Below are positions 41,620 through 50,928 of a stretch of DNA of 64,000 bases, one piece after another. The stretch comes from Umezawaea sp049997955 (lineage in GTDB: Bacteria > Actinomycetota > Actinomycetes > Mycobacteriales > Pseudonocardiaceae). The position numbers and the translations under genes are program-made. The stretch lies in contig JAEBDY010000015.1 of NCBI GenBank assembly GCA_049997955.1, positions 224,808-288,807 on the forward strand. Direction: 5' to 3'. Numbering within the stretch: the stretch's first letter is position 1; each line of letters begins with the position of its first letter. The notes under the pieces were generated by a model. It was not told where the DNA came from. It ran no database searches and saw nothing but the letters and a program-made list of their open reading frames with translations.

Positions 41620-42753
41620 TCTGGCGGCCAGCGCGATCCCCAGGCAGCACAACGGGAGCACGGCGAGCGCCAGCGTCAGCGACGTGGCGTGCGAGACCAG
41701 TCCGATCAGCGGCGGCCCCAGCAGGAACCCGGCCCAGCCCGCGGTCGCGACACCGGCGATCGCCTGGCCCGCGTGCGCGTCCGACTGCGCCGCGGCGGAG
41801 CTGAACACCACCGGCACGATGCAGGCGATGCCGATCCCGAACAGCGCGAAACCGAGCAGCACCAACCAGAACTGGCCGACGAGCAGCGCGCCGCCCAGGC
41901 TGACGCCGCCCAGCGCGGCCAGCACCCCGACCACGCGGGCGGGCCCGAACCGCGCGACCCAGCCGTCGCCGCCGACCCGGCCGAGGAACATCATCACCGC
42001 GAACACCGCGTAGCCGAGCCCGACGCGCTCGCCCGGCACGCCGACGGTGTCGCGCAGGTAGACCGCCGCCCAGTCGCCGATCGCGCCCTCGCACAGCAGG
42101 CCGCCGAACATGATCGCGCCCAGGAGCAGCACCCGGCGGTCGCGCCACGGCAGTCCGAGCTTGTGCTCGTCGACCGCGCGGTCGTCACCGAACATGCCGC
42201 GGGTCAACGGCCACGCCGCCAGGAGCAGCACCGCGGTGAACGCGATCATCTGGGTGCGCAGGTCGACCCCGAACGCGACGGCCAGCCCGCCGATCCCGAC
42301 GCCGATGAACGCGCCCGCGCTCCACCAGGCGTGGAAGCTCGACAGGATCGGCCTGCCGTAAGCGGATTCGACCGCGATCCCCTGCGAGTTCATCGCCACG
42401 TCGAGCGCGCCCTGGAACCCGCCCCAGAACGCCAGCGCGATGAACAGCGCCACGGGTGAGGGCGCGAACCCGAGGGCGGGCGAGACCAGCGCGTAGGCGA
42501 GGAACGTCAGCAGCACCACGCGTTTGCTGCCCCACTTCGCGATGGCGCCGCCCGCGGCGAGCATCGCGATGACCGACCCGACCGGCGCGCCGAGCAGCGC
42601 GAGCCCGAGCGTGCCGTCGTTGAGGCCGAGGCGGTCCTTCACCTCGGGGATGTGCGGCGTCCACGCGGCGAACACGGCGGCGTGGACGGCGAACACCAGC
42701 GCGGTCGACACGCGCGCGACCTTCGGCCGTGCGGTGGTCGGTGCTTCAGACAA
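41599..42753 (-). CDS. MFS transporter
   Basis: 384 aa, about twelve membrane segments. LGLNDGTLGLALLGAPVGSVIAML and GSKRVVLLTFLAYALVSPALGF include the loop 2-3 motif of the superfamily, and the second half includes IGDWAAVYLRDTVGVPGERVGLGYAVFAVMMFLGR. It resembles the uptake/efflux proteins of the FucP/PbuE-like group paired with sugar-type DeoR regulators, and its substrate is not known. The start overlaps the DeoR gene stop by eight bases, so the two are one operon. Its 3' end overlaps the mocA-like gene on the other strand. Confidence 0.87.
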   Translation of the reverse strand: MSEAPTTARPKVARVSTALVFAVHAAVFAAWTPHIPEVKDRLGLNDGTLGLALLGAPVGSVIAMLAAGGAIAKWGSKRVVLLTFLAYALVSPALGFAPSPVALFIALAFWGGFQGALDVAMNSQGIAVESAYGRPILSSFHAWWSAGAFIGVGIGGLAVAFGVDLRTQMIAFTAVLLLAAWPLTRGMFGDDRAVDEHKLGLPWRDRRVLLLGAIMFGGLLCEGAIGDWAAVYLRDTVGVPGERVGLGYAVFAVMMFLGRVGGDGWVARFGPARVVGVLAALGGVSLGGALLVGQFWLVLLGFALFGIGIACIVPVVFSSAAAQSDAHAGQAIAGVATAGWAGFLLGPPLIGLVSHATSLTLALAVLPLCCLGIALAARSLRPVV

Positions 42754-43501
42754 GGTGGACCTCGACTCCGGCGTCGCGCAGGGCGGCGACCTCGTCAGAC
42801 GGGGCGTCCTCGTCGGTGACGAGGACGTCGATGGCTTCGATCGGGCAGACCCGCCCGAAGGCGGTGCGGCCGAACTTCGAGCTGTCCACGGCGGCGATCA
42901 CGCGGGCGGAGGCGGTCACGGCCGCCTTCTTCACCGCGCCCTCCTGCAGGTCGTGGGCGGAGATGCCGTTGCGCACGCTCAACCCGCAGCTGCCGAGCAC
43001 CATGGTGTCGAAGCGCATGACCTGGAACGCGTGCTCGGTGAGCGGGCCGACGAACGACAGCTCGCCGGGGCGCAGGTCCCCACCGGGCAGGACCAGGCGG
43101 ACGCGGTCCGCGCCCTTGAGCGCGTTGGCCACGTGCAGGGTCAGCGGCAGCACCGTGAGCCTGCGGTCGACCAGCAGCCGGGCCGCCTCCAGCGTGGTGG
43201 TGCCGCCGTCGACCACGATGCTCTCGCCGTCGTCGATCAGCTCGACGACACCGAGCGCGATGCGGCGCTTGACGTCGACCCGGTGCTTGCCGCGCGCGGC
43301 GTAGGGGGTCTCCTCGCTGGTCAGCATGCCCACGGCGGCGCCGCGCACCCGGCGCAGCAGGTCGTCGCGCTCCAGCGTGTCGAGGTCGCGCCGGATGGTC
43401 ATCTCCGAGCAGCCGGTCAGCTCCGCGAGCGCCGCCACGGTCACCCGGTCACCGTGGCGGAGGCTCTGGAGGATCAGCTCATGCCGCTTCGCACTTTCCA
43501 C
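42746..43501 (-). CDS. DeoR-family transcriptional regulator
   Basis: 251 aa. KRHELILQSLRHGDRVTVAALAELTGCSEMTIRRDLDTLERDDLLRRVRGAA is the DeoR HTH, and VELIDDGESIVVDGGTTTLEAARLL plus EAIDVLVTDEDAP the sugar-phosphate sensor. GTG at 43499-43501 directly abuts an inverted-repeat operator. It is the first gene of a two-gene operon with the MFS transporter and lies opposite a SIS-domain gene, so it probably regulates all three in response to a phosphosugar. Confidence 0.9.
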   Translation of the reverse strand: MESAKRHELILQSLRHGDRVTVAALAELTGCSEMTIRRDLDTLERDDLLRRVRGAAVGMLTSEETPYAARGKHRVDVKRRIALGVVELIDDGESIVVDGGTTTLEAARLLVDRRLTVLPLTLHVANALKGADRVRLVLPGGDLRPGELSFVGPLTEHAFQVMRFDTMVLGSCGLSVRNGISAHDLQEGAVKKAAVTASARVIAAVDSSKFGRTAFGRVCPIEAIDVLVTDEDAPSDEVAALRDAGVEVHLV

Positions 43502-43518
43502 GTGTTCATACGAACACG
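43501..43518. promoter_or_regulatory. DeoR operator candidate
   Basis: CGTGTTC-ATAC-GAACACG is a perfect 7+4+7 inverted repeat at the start codon of the DeoR gene. A half-site TGTTCGAA follows at about 43524. Placement at the start implies autorepression and shared control of the divergent SIS gene. Confidence 0.6.
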
Positions 43519-43627
43519 GAGGATGTTCGAATCGCAAGACTTTCGCTAACCCCGTCCATCGGGTAGGACTAGCCCCGTGCCGAGTGGTGTGGACCACTGC
43601 GGCCCAGCGACTACGGAGGACGACCGC

Positions 43628-44368
43628 ATGACGAGCGAGACCGTGACCGGATCCGACTACGGCAACGTTGTGCGCGACCACCTGCTGAGGGTGGAGCAGC
43701 GGAACGCGTCCGCCCTGGACGACGTCGCCGAACTGGTCCTGGCGAGCGTGCTCGCGGACGGCATGATCCACACGGCGGGCGCGGGCCACTCGCTGGCCGC
43801 CGTGGCGGAGACGTTCTACCGGGCGGGCGGCCTCGCCTGCGTGCGCCCCGTCTACCACCCCGAACTGCTGCCGATGCACGGCGCGATCAGCAGCACCGCC
43901 GCCGAACGCCGCTCCGGCCTGGCCGCGGAGGTCCTGCGCGACACGGGCCTGGCCGCGCACGACGTGCTGTTCGTGTTCTCCACCTCGGGCGTGAACCCCT
44001 ACCCCGTCGAACTGGCGATCCAGGCCGTCGACGCGGGCTGCCCGGTCGTCGCGGTCACGTCGGTCGCCGCGAGCGCCCTGGCCCCGCGCCGCGCGGGCAC
44101 GACCCTGGCCGAGGTGGCGACCGTGGTGCTCGACAACGTGGTGCCGCCCGGCGACTCGACGTACCCGATCGACGAGCCCGTGACGGCGGCGATCTCCACC
44201 GTGGCCACCGCGTTCCTGTGGAACCTGCTGATGGTGCGGCTGTTCGACAAGGCCGCCGAGCAGGAGGTGCACCTGCCGCTGTGGCGCAGCGCGAACGTCG
44301 AGGGCGGCGACGCGGCGAACGCCGACCTGCTGCGGCACTACCAGACCCGGATCCCGCAGCTCGGCTGA
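43628..44368 (+). CDS. SIS-domain phosphosugar-binding protein
   Basis: 246 aa. GMIHTAGAGHSLAAVAETFYRAGGL and DVLFVFSTSGVNPYPVELAIQAVDAGCPVVAVTS are the two phosphate-binding Ser/Thr-rich loops of a SIS domain. No N-acetylglucosamine-6-phosphate or kinase domain is attached. It may be an isomerase, etherase or sugar-phosphate sensor. ATG at 43628 with GGAGGA seven bases ahead. Divergent from the DeoR-MFS operon, which suggests a shared sugar pathway. Confidence 0.86.
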   Translation: MTSETVTGSDYGNVVRDHLLRVEQRNASALDDVAELVLASVLADGMIHTAGAGHSLAAVAETFYRAGGLACVRPVYHPELLPMHGAISSTAAERRSGLAAEVLRDTGLAAHDVLFVFSTSGVNPYPVELAIQAVDAGCPVVAVTSVAASALAPRRAGTTLAEVATVVLDNVVPPGDSTYPIDEPVTAAISTVATAFLWNLLMVRLFDKAAEQEVHLPLWRSANVEGGDAANADLLRHYQTRIPQLG

Positions 44369-44478
44369 GCGCACGCCGCTTCATCGCCGAAACCGCACCG
44401 AACCTCCACACCTCCTCGCTACGTTCCACGGCAAGGGGTTGGCGCCCGAGGGCGCCCACGAGTGGGGGAGTTCGTTCG

Positions 44479-46086
44479 ATGAACGCGAGAACACGCCGGA
44501 TCGTGCTGATCACGGGTGGGTTGACGGCGGCCGTGGTGATCGGGGTCGGTGGCGCGGTGGTGTGGACGGGCACCGGCTCCGACACCCGGTCGCCGGGGGC
44601 CGCGGTAGGCGAACCGGCGGCGGACCCGCCGGACGCGGTGGTCATGCGGTTCTTCACGGGCTTCACGACGGGCGACATGGCCCTGGCCTCGTCGAGCACC
44701 GACGCCGAGCAGGGCCTGGCACCGGTGCTCGACGAGGTCAGGGCCGGGATGGCGCCTGCGACCTTCTCGGCCATCGTGGAGAACGGGCCCGCGACGACCG
44801 CGGACGACACCGCGGTCGAAGTCGCCGCCGAGATCCACTGGACGCTGCCCGGCGGCGCGTCGTGGAGCTACCGGACGGCGGCCGAGGTGAAGCGCGAGCG
44901 CGGGCAGCCGTGGCGCGTGCACTGGACGCCCGCGCTCCTGCACCCGCGGCTGGCCGAAGGGCAGTCCCTGGCGTACCTCCCGCAGTCCGGCGACGGAGCG
45001 CTGCTGGACCGCGACGGTCAACCGGTCGCGCAGGACACCGGCGTCTACGCCTCCGCGATCATGCCGACGGTCCGCACCGCCGTGGGCGGCCTCAACGGCA
45101 CGCCGGGCTGGCAGGTCGCGGTGGTCGACGCCGCGGGCACCCCCGTGACGACCCTGGAGGAGAAGGCGGCGGTCGTCACCGGGTCCGCCACCCTCACGCT
45201 GGACAAGGCCGTGCAGGACGCCGCCCAGGCCGCCGTCGACGGGGTGCCGCGGCAGGCGGCGGTCGTCGCGCTCGACACCGGGACCGGCGAGATCCTCGCC
45301 GTGGCCCAGAACGCGCCCGCCACGGCCACCGGCCCGATCGCGCTCGGCTACCTGCACGAGCCCGGCTCCACGTTCAAGCTGGTGACCGCGGCGGCCGCTC
45401 TGGAGAACGGCGGCGTCACCATCGACACCCCGGTCGACTGCCCCGGCGAAGCCACCATCGGCACCCGCCGCATCCCCAACGAGGACAGGTTCGACCTCGG
45501 CACGGTCCCGCTGCGGAAGGCGTTCGCCCAGTCGTGCAACACCACGTTCGGCAGGCTGTCCGCCGACCTCCCCGCCACCGCGCTGACCGGCGCGGCCCTG
45601 CGGTTCGGCATCGGCGCCGACTTCACCATCGCGGGCATCACCACCAACACCGGCAAGGTCCCGGCGGCCCAGGACGTGGCGGAACGGGTGGAGAACGGCA
45701 TCGGCCAGGGCAGGGTGCAGACCACCCCGTTCGGCATGGCCCTGGCGGCGGCGACCGTGGCCACCGGCGGCAAGACCCCGACGCCGAAGCTGATCCGCGA
45801 GATCCCGACGGTCGTGAACACCGAGCTGCCCGGCCTGCCCGCGGGGATCGCCCAAGCCCTGCGGCCGATGATGCGCGAGGTCGTCACCAGCGGCACCGCG
45901 ACGGAGCTGGCGCCGTACGGCCAGGTGTTCGGCAAGACCGGCACCGCCCAGTTCGGCGACGGCACCGGCTCGCACGGCTGGTTCGTCGGCTACCGGGGCG
46001 AGGTCGCCTTCGCGGTGCTGGTGGTGGACGGCGGCTCGTCGAAGGCAGCGGTCGCCGTCACCGGGACGTTCCTGGGTGCTCTGTGA
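44479..46086 (+). CDS. MecA-type penicillin-binding transpeptidase
   Basis: 535 aa. It has a membrane anchor at about 8-28 and an NTF2-like MecA_N domain about 45-150 (VVMRFFTGFTTGDMALASSSTD ... GASWSYRTAAEVKRERGQPWRVHWTPALLHPRL). The class B transpeptidase domain has S-T-F-K at SxxK, S-C-N at SxN and K-T-G-T near the end. It cross-links peptidoglycan outside the membrane. MecA_N-type PBPs tend to be low-affinity, beta-lactam-tolerant enzymes. The usual PBP dimerisation domain is very short here. Its 3' end overlaps the convergent ABC gene by 29 bases. Confidence 0.92.
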   Translation: MNARTRRIVLITGGLTAAVVIGVGGAVVWTGTGSDTRSPGAAVGEPAADPPDAVVMRFFTGFTTGDMALASSSTDAEQGLAPVLDEVRAGMAPATFSAIVENGPATTADDTAVEVAAEIHWTLPGGASWSYRTAAEVKRERGQPWRVHWTPALLHPRLAEGQSLAYLPQSGDGALLDRDGQPVAQDTGVYASAIMPTVRTAVGGLNGTPGWQVAVVDAAGTPVTTLEEKAAVVTGSATLTLDKAVQDAAQAAVDGVPRQAAVVALDTGTGEILAVAQNAPATATGPIALGYLHEPGSTFKLVTAAAALENGGVTIDTPVDCPGEATIGTRRIPNEDRFDLGTVPLRKAFAQSCNTTFGRLSADLPATALTGAALRFGIGADFTIAGITTNTGKVPAAQDVAERVENGIGQGRVQTTPFGMALAAATVATGGKTPTPKLIREIPTVVNTELPGLPAGIAQALRPMMREVVTSGTATELAPYGQVFGKTGTAQFGDGTGSHGWFVGYRGEVAFAVLVVDGGSSKAAVAVTGTFLGAL

Positions 46087-47986
46087 CCAGGGACAGCTTC
46101 GGCGTGGGCACCACGCTCACCTGCGGTGTTTCGTCGAACTGGGTGTGGTACAGCTCCGCGTAGCGCCCCTCGGCGGCGAGGAGGTCGTGGTGGGTGCCGC
46201 GCTCCACGACCTCCCCGTCCTCCACGACGAGGATCTGGTCGGCGGCCCGGATCGTGGACAGCCGGTGCGCGATCACCAACGCGGTCCGGCCCCGCAGCGC
46301 TTCGGCGAGCGCGGCCTGCACGGCCGCCTCGGACTCCGAGTCCAGGTGCGCGGTCGCCTCGTCGAGGACCACCACTCGGGGCCGCCCCAGCAGCAGGCGG
46401 GCGATCGTCAACCGCTGCCGCTCACCACCGGACAGCCGGTACCCGCGCTCCCCCACCACGGTCTCCAGCCCGTCCGGCAGCGACTCGATCAGCGTCCCCA
46501 GGCGGGCCCGGCCGATAGCGTCCCGCAACTCCTCGTCGGACGCGGACGGCCGCGCGTACACGAGGTTCGCCCGGATCGTGTCGTGGAACAGGTGCCCGTC
46601 CTGGGTCACCACGCCGACGGCGCCGCGGACGTCGTCGGCGCCGAGTTCACGAACGTCCACACCGGACAGCCGGACGGAGCCGGACTCCACGTCGTACAGC
46701 CGGGGAACCAGCGACGCGATCGTCGACTTGCCCGCCCCGGACGACCCCACCAGCGCCACGAGCTGTCCCGGCTCGGCCACGAAGCTGATGCCGTGCAGCA
46801 CTTCCTGCCCGCCGCGGGTGTCCAGCGTGCTCACCGACTCCAACGACGCCAGCGACACCTTGTCCGCGGACGGGTAGCCGAACCGCACGTCGGAGAACTC
46901 CACCGACACCGGTCCCTCGGGCACCGGCTTCGGCGAGGCGGGCTCGGCGATCATCGGCTTGAGGTCCAGCACCTCGAAGACCCGCTCGAACGACACCAGC
47001 GCGGTCATCACGTCGACCCGCGCGTTGGCCAGCGCGGTCAGCGGCGAGTAGAGCCGCGACAGCAGCAGCGCCAGCGACACGACCGTGCCCGCGGCGAGGT
47101 GCCCGGTCAGCGCCAGGTACCCGCCGAGCCCGTAGACCAGCGCCTGCGCCAGCGCGGACACCAGCGTCAACCCGGTCATGAACCACCGGGTGGCCATCGC
47201 GGTCCTCACGCCGATGTCCCGCACCCGCAGCGCCCGCTCGCCGAACTCGTCGGCCTCCTCGCGGGGCCGCCCGAACAGCTTCACCAGCGTCGCGCCGGGC
47301 GCGGAGAACCGCTCGGTCATCTGCGTGGTCATGCCCGCGTTCAGGTCCGCCGCCTCGCGCTGGAGGTCGGCCATCCGGTTGCCCATGCGGCGGGCGGGCA
47401 GCACGAACACCGGGAGCAGCAGCAGCGCGAGGAGGGTCACCTGCCACGACAGGGTCAGCATCACCACGAGCGTCAGCGAGAGCTGGATGACGTTGGTGAC
47501 CACGCCGGACAGGGTCGAGGTGAACGCGCGCTGCGCGCCGATCACGTCGTTGTTGAGCCTGCTGACCAGCGCGCCGGTGCGGGTGCGGGTGAAGAACGCG
47601 ACCGGCATCTTCTGCACGTGCTCGAAAACGGCGCGGCGGAGGTCGTAGATCAGCCCCTCGCCGATGCGGGTCGACTGCCACCGCTCCGCCAGCCCGAGCC
47701 CGGCGTCGACGATCGCGATCGCGGCGATCGCCACGGCCAGCCAGACGACGACCGACACCGCGCGCCCCTGCACGATCGCGTCGACGACCCGGCCCGCCAG
47801 CAGCGGCGTGCTGACGGCGAGCACCGACGACACGACCGTGAGCAGCAGGAAGGCGATCAACCTCGCCCGGTGGGGTCGGGCGAAGACGAGCACCCTCCGC
47901 AACGTCCCGGCTCGTACGCCCTTGGGCGCGTCGGAGGCGCGCATCGCGCTCATCATCAAACCCCAGGCACCAGATCCGCTGTCCAC
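46058..47986 (-). CDS. ABC exporter (fused membrane and ATPase domains)
   Basis: About 642 aa. Six membrane helices in residues about 30-325, including LIAFLLLTVVSSVLAVSTPLLAGRVVDAIV. The ATPase domain has Walker A VALVGSSGAGKSTIASLVPRLYD, Q-loop VTQDGHLFHDTI, signature YRLSGGERQRLTIARLLL, Walker B VVVLDEATAHLD and H-loop IAHRLST, all intact. A homodimeric exporter of lipid or drug type. Start is uncertain: GTG at 47986 retains the WGLMMSAMR motif common in such proteins; ATG at 47956 is the alternative and has only a weak ribosome-binding site. Confidence 0.9.
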   Translation of the reverse strand: MDSGSGAWGLMMSAMRASDAPKGVRAGTLRRVLVFARPHRARLIAFLLLTVVSSVLAVSTPLLAGRVVDAIVQGRAVSVVVWLAVAIAAIAIVDAGLGLAERWQSTRIGEGLIYDLRRAVFEHVQKMPVAFFTRTRTGALVSRLNNDVIGAQRAFTSTLSGVVTNVIQLSLTLVVMLTLSWQVTLLALLLLPVFVLPARRMGNRMADLQREAADLNAGMTTQMTERFSAPGATLVKLFGRPREEADEFGERALRVRDIGVRTAMATRWFMTGLTLVSALAQALVYGLGGYLALTGHLAAGTVVSLALLLSRLYSPLTALANARVDVMTALVSFERVFEVLDLKPMIAEPASPKPVPEGPVSVEFSDVRFGYPSADKVSLASLESVSTLDTRGGQEVLHGISFVAEPGQLVALVGSSGAGKSTIASLVPRLYDVESGSVRLSGVDVRELGADDVRGAVGVVTQDGHLFHDTIRANLVYARPSASDEELRDAIGRARLGTLIESLPDGLETVVGERGYRLSGGERQRLTIARLLLGRPRVVVLDEATAHLDSESEAAVQAALAEALRGRTALVIAHRLSTIRAADQILVVEDGEVVERGTHHDLLAAEGRYAELYHTQFDETPQVSVVPTPKLSLVTEHPGTSR

Positions 47987-48164
47987 GTCGTGAGTCAACA
48001 CCACCCGCGCCGGGGTGCTTCCCTGTTCGCTGAAGGGCGAACCGCCATCCCGGTGGACGCGCGACCGCCGCGGTCGATCAAGATCCGTTCCGCGGCAGGC
48101 CATCCGGGACGACCTGACCACCTCGCCCTTGCGCCGGGCGCTCGGACGGACAACACTTAGCCGA

Positions 48165-48503
48165 ATGGCACAGTATTCGGCGGAGCTCGACGGCGTGCTC
48201 GCCGCCCTCGCCGACCCGACGCGGCGCGGCGTCATCCGCCGCCTCGGCCGCAGCCCGACGAGCGTGGGCGACCTCGCCCGCGAGTTCCCGATGACCCTTC
48301 CCTCCTTCATGAAGCACGTGCGGACACTTGAGGCGAGCGGCCTGATCCGCACGGCCAAGCACGGCCGGGTGCGCATCTGCGTGCTCAACCGCGACCGCCT
48401 CGCCCTCGTCGACGGCTGGCTCGCGGAGCAGCGCCGGATCTGGGAAGACCGCACCGACCGACTCGAAAGCCTCGTCACCGATCCGCTGGAGGAACGACCG
48501 TGA
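48165..48503 (+). CDS. ArsR-family regulator
   Basis: 112 aa. AELDGVLAALADPTRRGVIRRLGRSPTSVGDLAREFPMTLPSFMKHVRTLEASGLIRTAKHGRVRICVLN is an ArsR winged helix of the type paired with SRPBCC proteins. No Cys metal site is seen. Its last four bases overlap the next start, making a three-gene unit with the SRPBCC and RibD-like genes. It presumably represses that unit. A longer upstream frame exists but has no homology. Confidence 0.9.
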   Translation: MAQYSAELDGVLAALADPTRRGVIRRLGRSPTSVGDLAREFPMTLPSFMKHVRTLEASGLIRTAKHGRVRICVLNRDRLALVDGWLAEQRRIWEDRTDRLESLVTDPLEERP

Positions 48504-48976
48504 ACCCCGATCTCGACCTGGTCCTGCACCGGGTCATCCGCGCTCCCCGCGCCGTCGTCTGGAGCGCGTGGACCGAGCCGTCCCGCTTCGAGCAGTGGTG
48601 GCTCCCGGCGCCGACCGTGTGCCGCGTCGACCGCCTCGACGTGCGGCCCGGCGGCGCGCTCGTGACGCGGATGAGCGACGACGGCGTGGACTTCGTCCCG
48701 CACGTCGACGCGAGCTTCCTCGTCGTCGACCAGTTGGAGCGGATCGTGTTCACGAACGCGATCGACAGCGCCTGGCGTCCCGCGACCCCCGCGCCGGTGC
48801 TCATGACGGCCGAGGTCACGCTGAGCGATCACCCGGACGGCACGGACTACCGGATCGTCGTGCGACACGGTGATCCGGCCGCCCGCGCCCGCCACGAGGA
48901 GCTCGGCTTCTTCGAGGGCTGGGGCGCGGTGACCGGGCAGCTCGCCGCGGTCGCGGAGAGCCGGGCCGCGCGGTGA
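48500..48976 (+). CDS. SRPBCC/AHSA1-family protein
   Basis: 158 aa. DLVLHRVIRAPRAVVWSAWTEPSRFEQWWLPAPTVCRVDRLDVRPGGAL ... VDQLERIVFTNAIDSAWRP and FFEGWGAVTGQLAAVAE are typical of the AHSA1-like branch of the START/SRPBCC fold, which has a deep hydrophobic ligand pocket. Ligand unknown. GTG start overlaps the ArsR stop by four bases and its stop overlaps the next GTG by four bases. Confidence 0.9.
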   Translation: MNPDLDLVLHRVIRAPRAVVWSAWTEPSRFEQWWLPAPTVCRVDRLDVRPGGALVTRMSDDGVDFVPHVDASFLVVDQLERIVFTNAIDSAWRPATPAPVLMTAEVTLSDHPDGTDYRIVVRHGDPAARARHEELGFFEGWGAVTGQLAAVAESRAAR

Positions 48977-49599
48977 GGATCGCTCTCACGGGGTTCGTCA
49001 CCCTCGACGGGGTCAGCCAGGGCCCCGGCTCGCCGACCGAGGACACGAGCGACGGCTTCGCCAGGGGCGGCTGGCTCGTGCCCCACCTGGACGAGCTCTT
49101 CGTCCGGCGCACCTCCGAGTGGCTGGACCTCGCCGACGGGCTGCTGCTCGGGCGGCGGACCTACGAGGCGTTCGCCAGGGACTGGCCGCGGATCACCGAC
49201 CCGGACCCGTTCACCGAGCGGATGAACTCACTGCCGAAGTACGTGGTGACCAGCACCTCGACCGAAGGGAGCTGGCATCCGGTGACCGTGCTCCGCGGCG
49301 ACCCGGTCCGGACCGTCGGGGAGCTCAAGGCGCGGCCGGGACGGGAACTCCAGATCCACGGGAGCGCGCGACTCGGCAACGCCCTGCTGGCGGCGGGCCT
49401 CGTCGACACGCTCCGGCTCGTCGTCGCCCCGACCGTGACCGGCTCCGGGCGGAGGCTGCTCGACCACCCGAGCGGACCCGTCGGCCTCCGCCTCGTGCAC
49501 CACGAGGTGACGGTGAACGGCCTGCTGCTGCTCCAGTACGAGACCGCCGGTACCGCCCCGGTCGCGGAGTACGAGGGCGTCACGGCTTTCGTCCAGTGA
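48973..49599 (+). CDS. dihydrofolate-reductase-like RibD C-terminal family protein
   Basis: 208 aa. RIALTGFVTLDGVSQGPGSPTEDTSDGFARGGW, then LLLGRRTYEAFARDWP, and LQIHGSARLGNALLAAGLVDTLRLVVAPTVTGSGRRLLD are standard blocks of the RibD_C reductase family. NADPH-dependent reduction is likely, on an unknown substrate. Third gene of the ArsR-SRPBCC-RibD operon, a set seen widely in actinobacteria. It is not a true folate enzyme by sequence. Confidence 0.9.
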   Translation: MRIALTGFVTLDGVSQGPGSPTEDTSDGFARGGWLVPHLDELFVRRTSEWLDLADGLLLGRRTYEAFARDWPRITDPDPFTERMNSLPKYVVTSTSTEGSWHPVTVLRGDPVRTVGELKARPGRELQIHGSARLGNALLAAGLVDTLRLVVAPTVTGSGRRLLDHPSGPVGLRLVHHEVTVNGLLLLQYETAGTAPVAEYEGVTAFVQ

Positions 49600-49674
49600 G
49601 GTGAAGGGGATCCGCTCGTGCGCGGACCGCCCCGCCACGTCGGGAGGCCGTCGCCCGGCGGAACGAAGCCGGAC

Positions 49675-50475
49675 CTACTTCGCGAGAGCGGCGATCTCCG
49701 CGAGCCTGCGCAACTGGGCCTCGCGTTCCAACGCAAACTGCTCCCCCACCGAGGCGCCGTCGGCGGCCGCGGCGATCAGCGCCAGCGTTTCCCGCACGGC
49801 GCCCGGCATCGCCCGCGTCACCGAGGCGACCAGCCCGTCGACAGCGGCGTCCAAGCCGTCCACGGGCACTACGAAGTTCGCCAACCCGATCCGCAGCGAT
49901 TCCTCGGCGGCCACCCGGCGGCCGGTCACGCAGATCTCGGCGGCGCGCGAATACCCCACCGCCCTGACCAGGGGCAGCGTTCCACCCAGGTCGGGCACGA
50001 GGCCCAGGGACGTCTCCGCCATCGAGAACTGGACGTCCTCGGCCACGACCCGGACGTCGCACGCCAGGGCCAGCTGGAAGCCCGCCCCGATCGCGTGGCC
50101 CGACACGGCCGCGATCGTCATCCGAGCGGGGTCCCGCAACCAGCGGAAACCCTCCTGGAACTCGGCGATCAACGCGGCCCCGGCTTCGGGACCGCGGGTC
50201 ACGATCTCCGAGAGTCCGGGTTCTCCCGGCACGCCACCGGCGAACATCCGCCGGTCGAGGCCCGCGGAGAACGCACGACCAGAACCCCGGACGACCACCA
50301 CGAGGACGTCCGGGTCCAGGCCTTCACCGATCGCCCGCAACGCCTGCCAGGTGGAGGGCGTCTGCGCGTTGAGCACATCGGGGCGGTCGAGGGTGATGGT
50401 CGCGCGCGGCCCGTCCACGACGAGCCGCACACCGCCACGTTCCAGCAGATCGGCATCGATGGACGTAGCCGACAT
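49675..50475 (-). CDS. enoyl-CoA hydratase/isomerase family protein
   Basis: 266 aa crotonase fold. Oxyanion-hole segments SGRAFSAGLDRRMFAGG and SGHAIGAGFQLALACDVRVVAED are clear. The SLGLVPDLGGTLPLVRAVG segment has D in place of one of the two catalytic glutamates of true hydratases, so an isomerase or other crotonase reaction is equally possible. Start ATG at 50475 has GGAGGTTCC seven bases ahead. No beta-oxidation genes are nearby. Confidence 0.85.
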   Translation of the reverse strand: MSATSIDADLLERGGVRLVVDGPRATITLDRPDVLNAQTPSTWQALRAIGEGLDPDVLVVVVRGSGRAFSAGLDRRMFAGGVPGEPGLSEIVTRGPEAGAALIAEFQEGFRWLRDPARMTIAAVSGHAIGAGFQLALACDVRVVAEDVQFSMAETSLGLVPDLGGTLPLVRAVGYSRAAEICVTGRRVAAEESLRIGLANFVVPVDGLDAAVDGLVASVTRAMPGAVRETLALIAAAADGASVGEQFALEREAQLRRLAEIAALAK

Positions 50476-50542
50476 GCTGGAACCTCCGGGTCCGGACAGG
50501 CGCGACCCGGTGATCAGCGCCCTGTTGTTACCGGAGGGTAGC

Positions 50543-50752
50543 TTACTTCTTCTTGGTTCGGGTGGCGCCACCGCGACCGCGCAGCGTGACACCGGACTCG
50601 GACAGAACCCGGTGGACGAAGCCATAGGAGCGCCCGGTCGACTCAGCCAATGCCCGGATGCTCGCGCCCTTTTCGTACTTCTTCTTCAGGTCAGCGGCCA
50701 GCTTGTCCCGTGTGGCGCCGGTGATCCGGGCGCCCTTCTTCAGGTCAGCCAC
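50543..50752 (-). CDS. small conserved helix-turn-helix protein
   Basis: 69 aa. KKGARITGATRDKLAADLKKKYEKGASIRALAESTGRSYGFVHRVLSESGVTLRGRGGATRTKKK is the tiny actinobacterial HTH protein with a Lys/Arg/Gly tail that is conserved across the phylum; its function is not known to me. Basic ends suggest non-specific DNA or RNA binding in addition to the HTH. GTG at 50750-50752 gives the usual start; the frame upstream is open but has unrelated composition. Confidence 0.83.
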   Translation of the reverse strand: MADLKKGARITGATRDKLAADLKKKYEKGASIRALAESTGRSYGFVHRVLSESGVTLRGRGGATRTKKK

Positions 50753-50928
50753 CTTGTCCCGCCTTCCGTCCGAGCAGGTCGGGCCGCTTTCGGGCCCCTG
50801 TCGTCGCAATGATCGAACACGACGGACCATAACGCCAGGCGATCATGCAAAATGATCTGTCCGTGATCGCATGATCACGGACAGTCGACCTTCGTTCACG
50901 CTTGCCGAAAAGGGCTGCTTCCGTTGGC

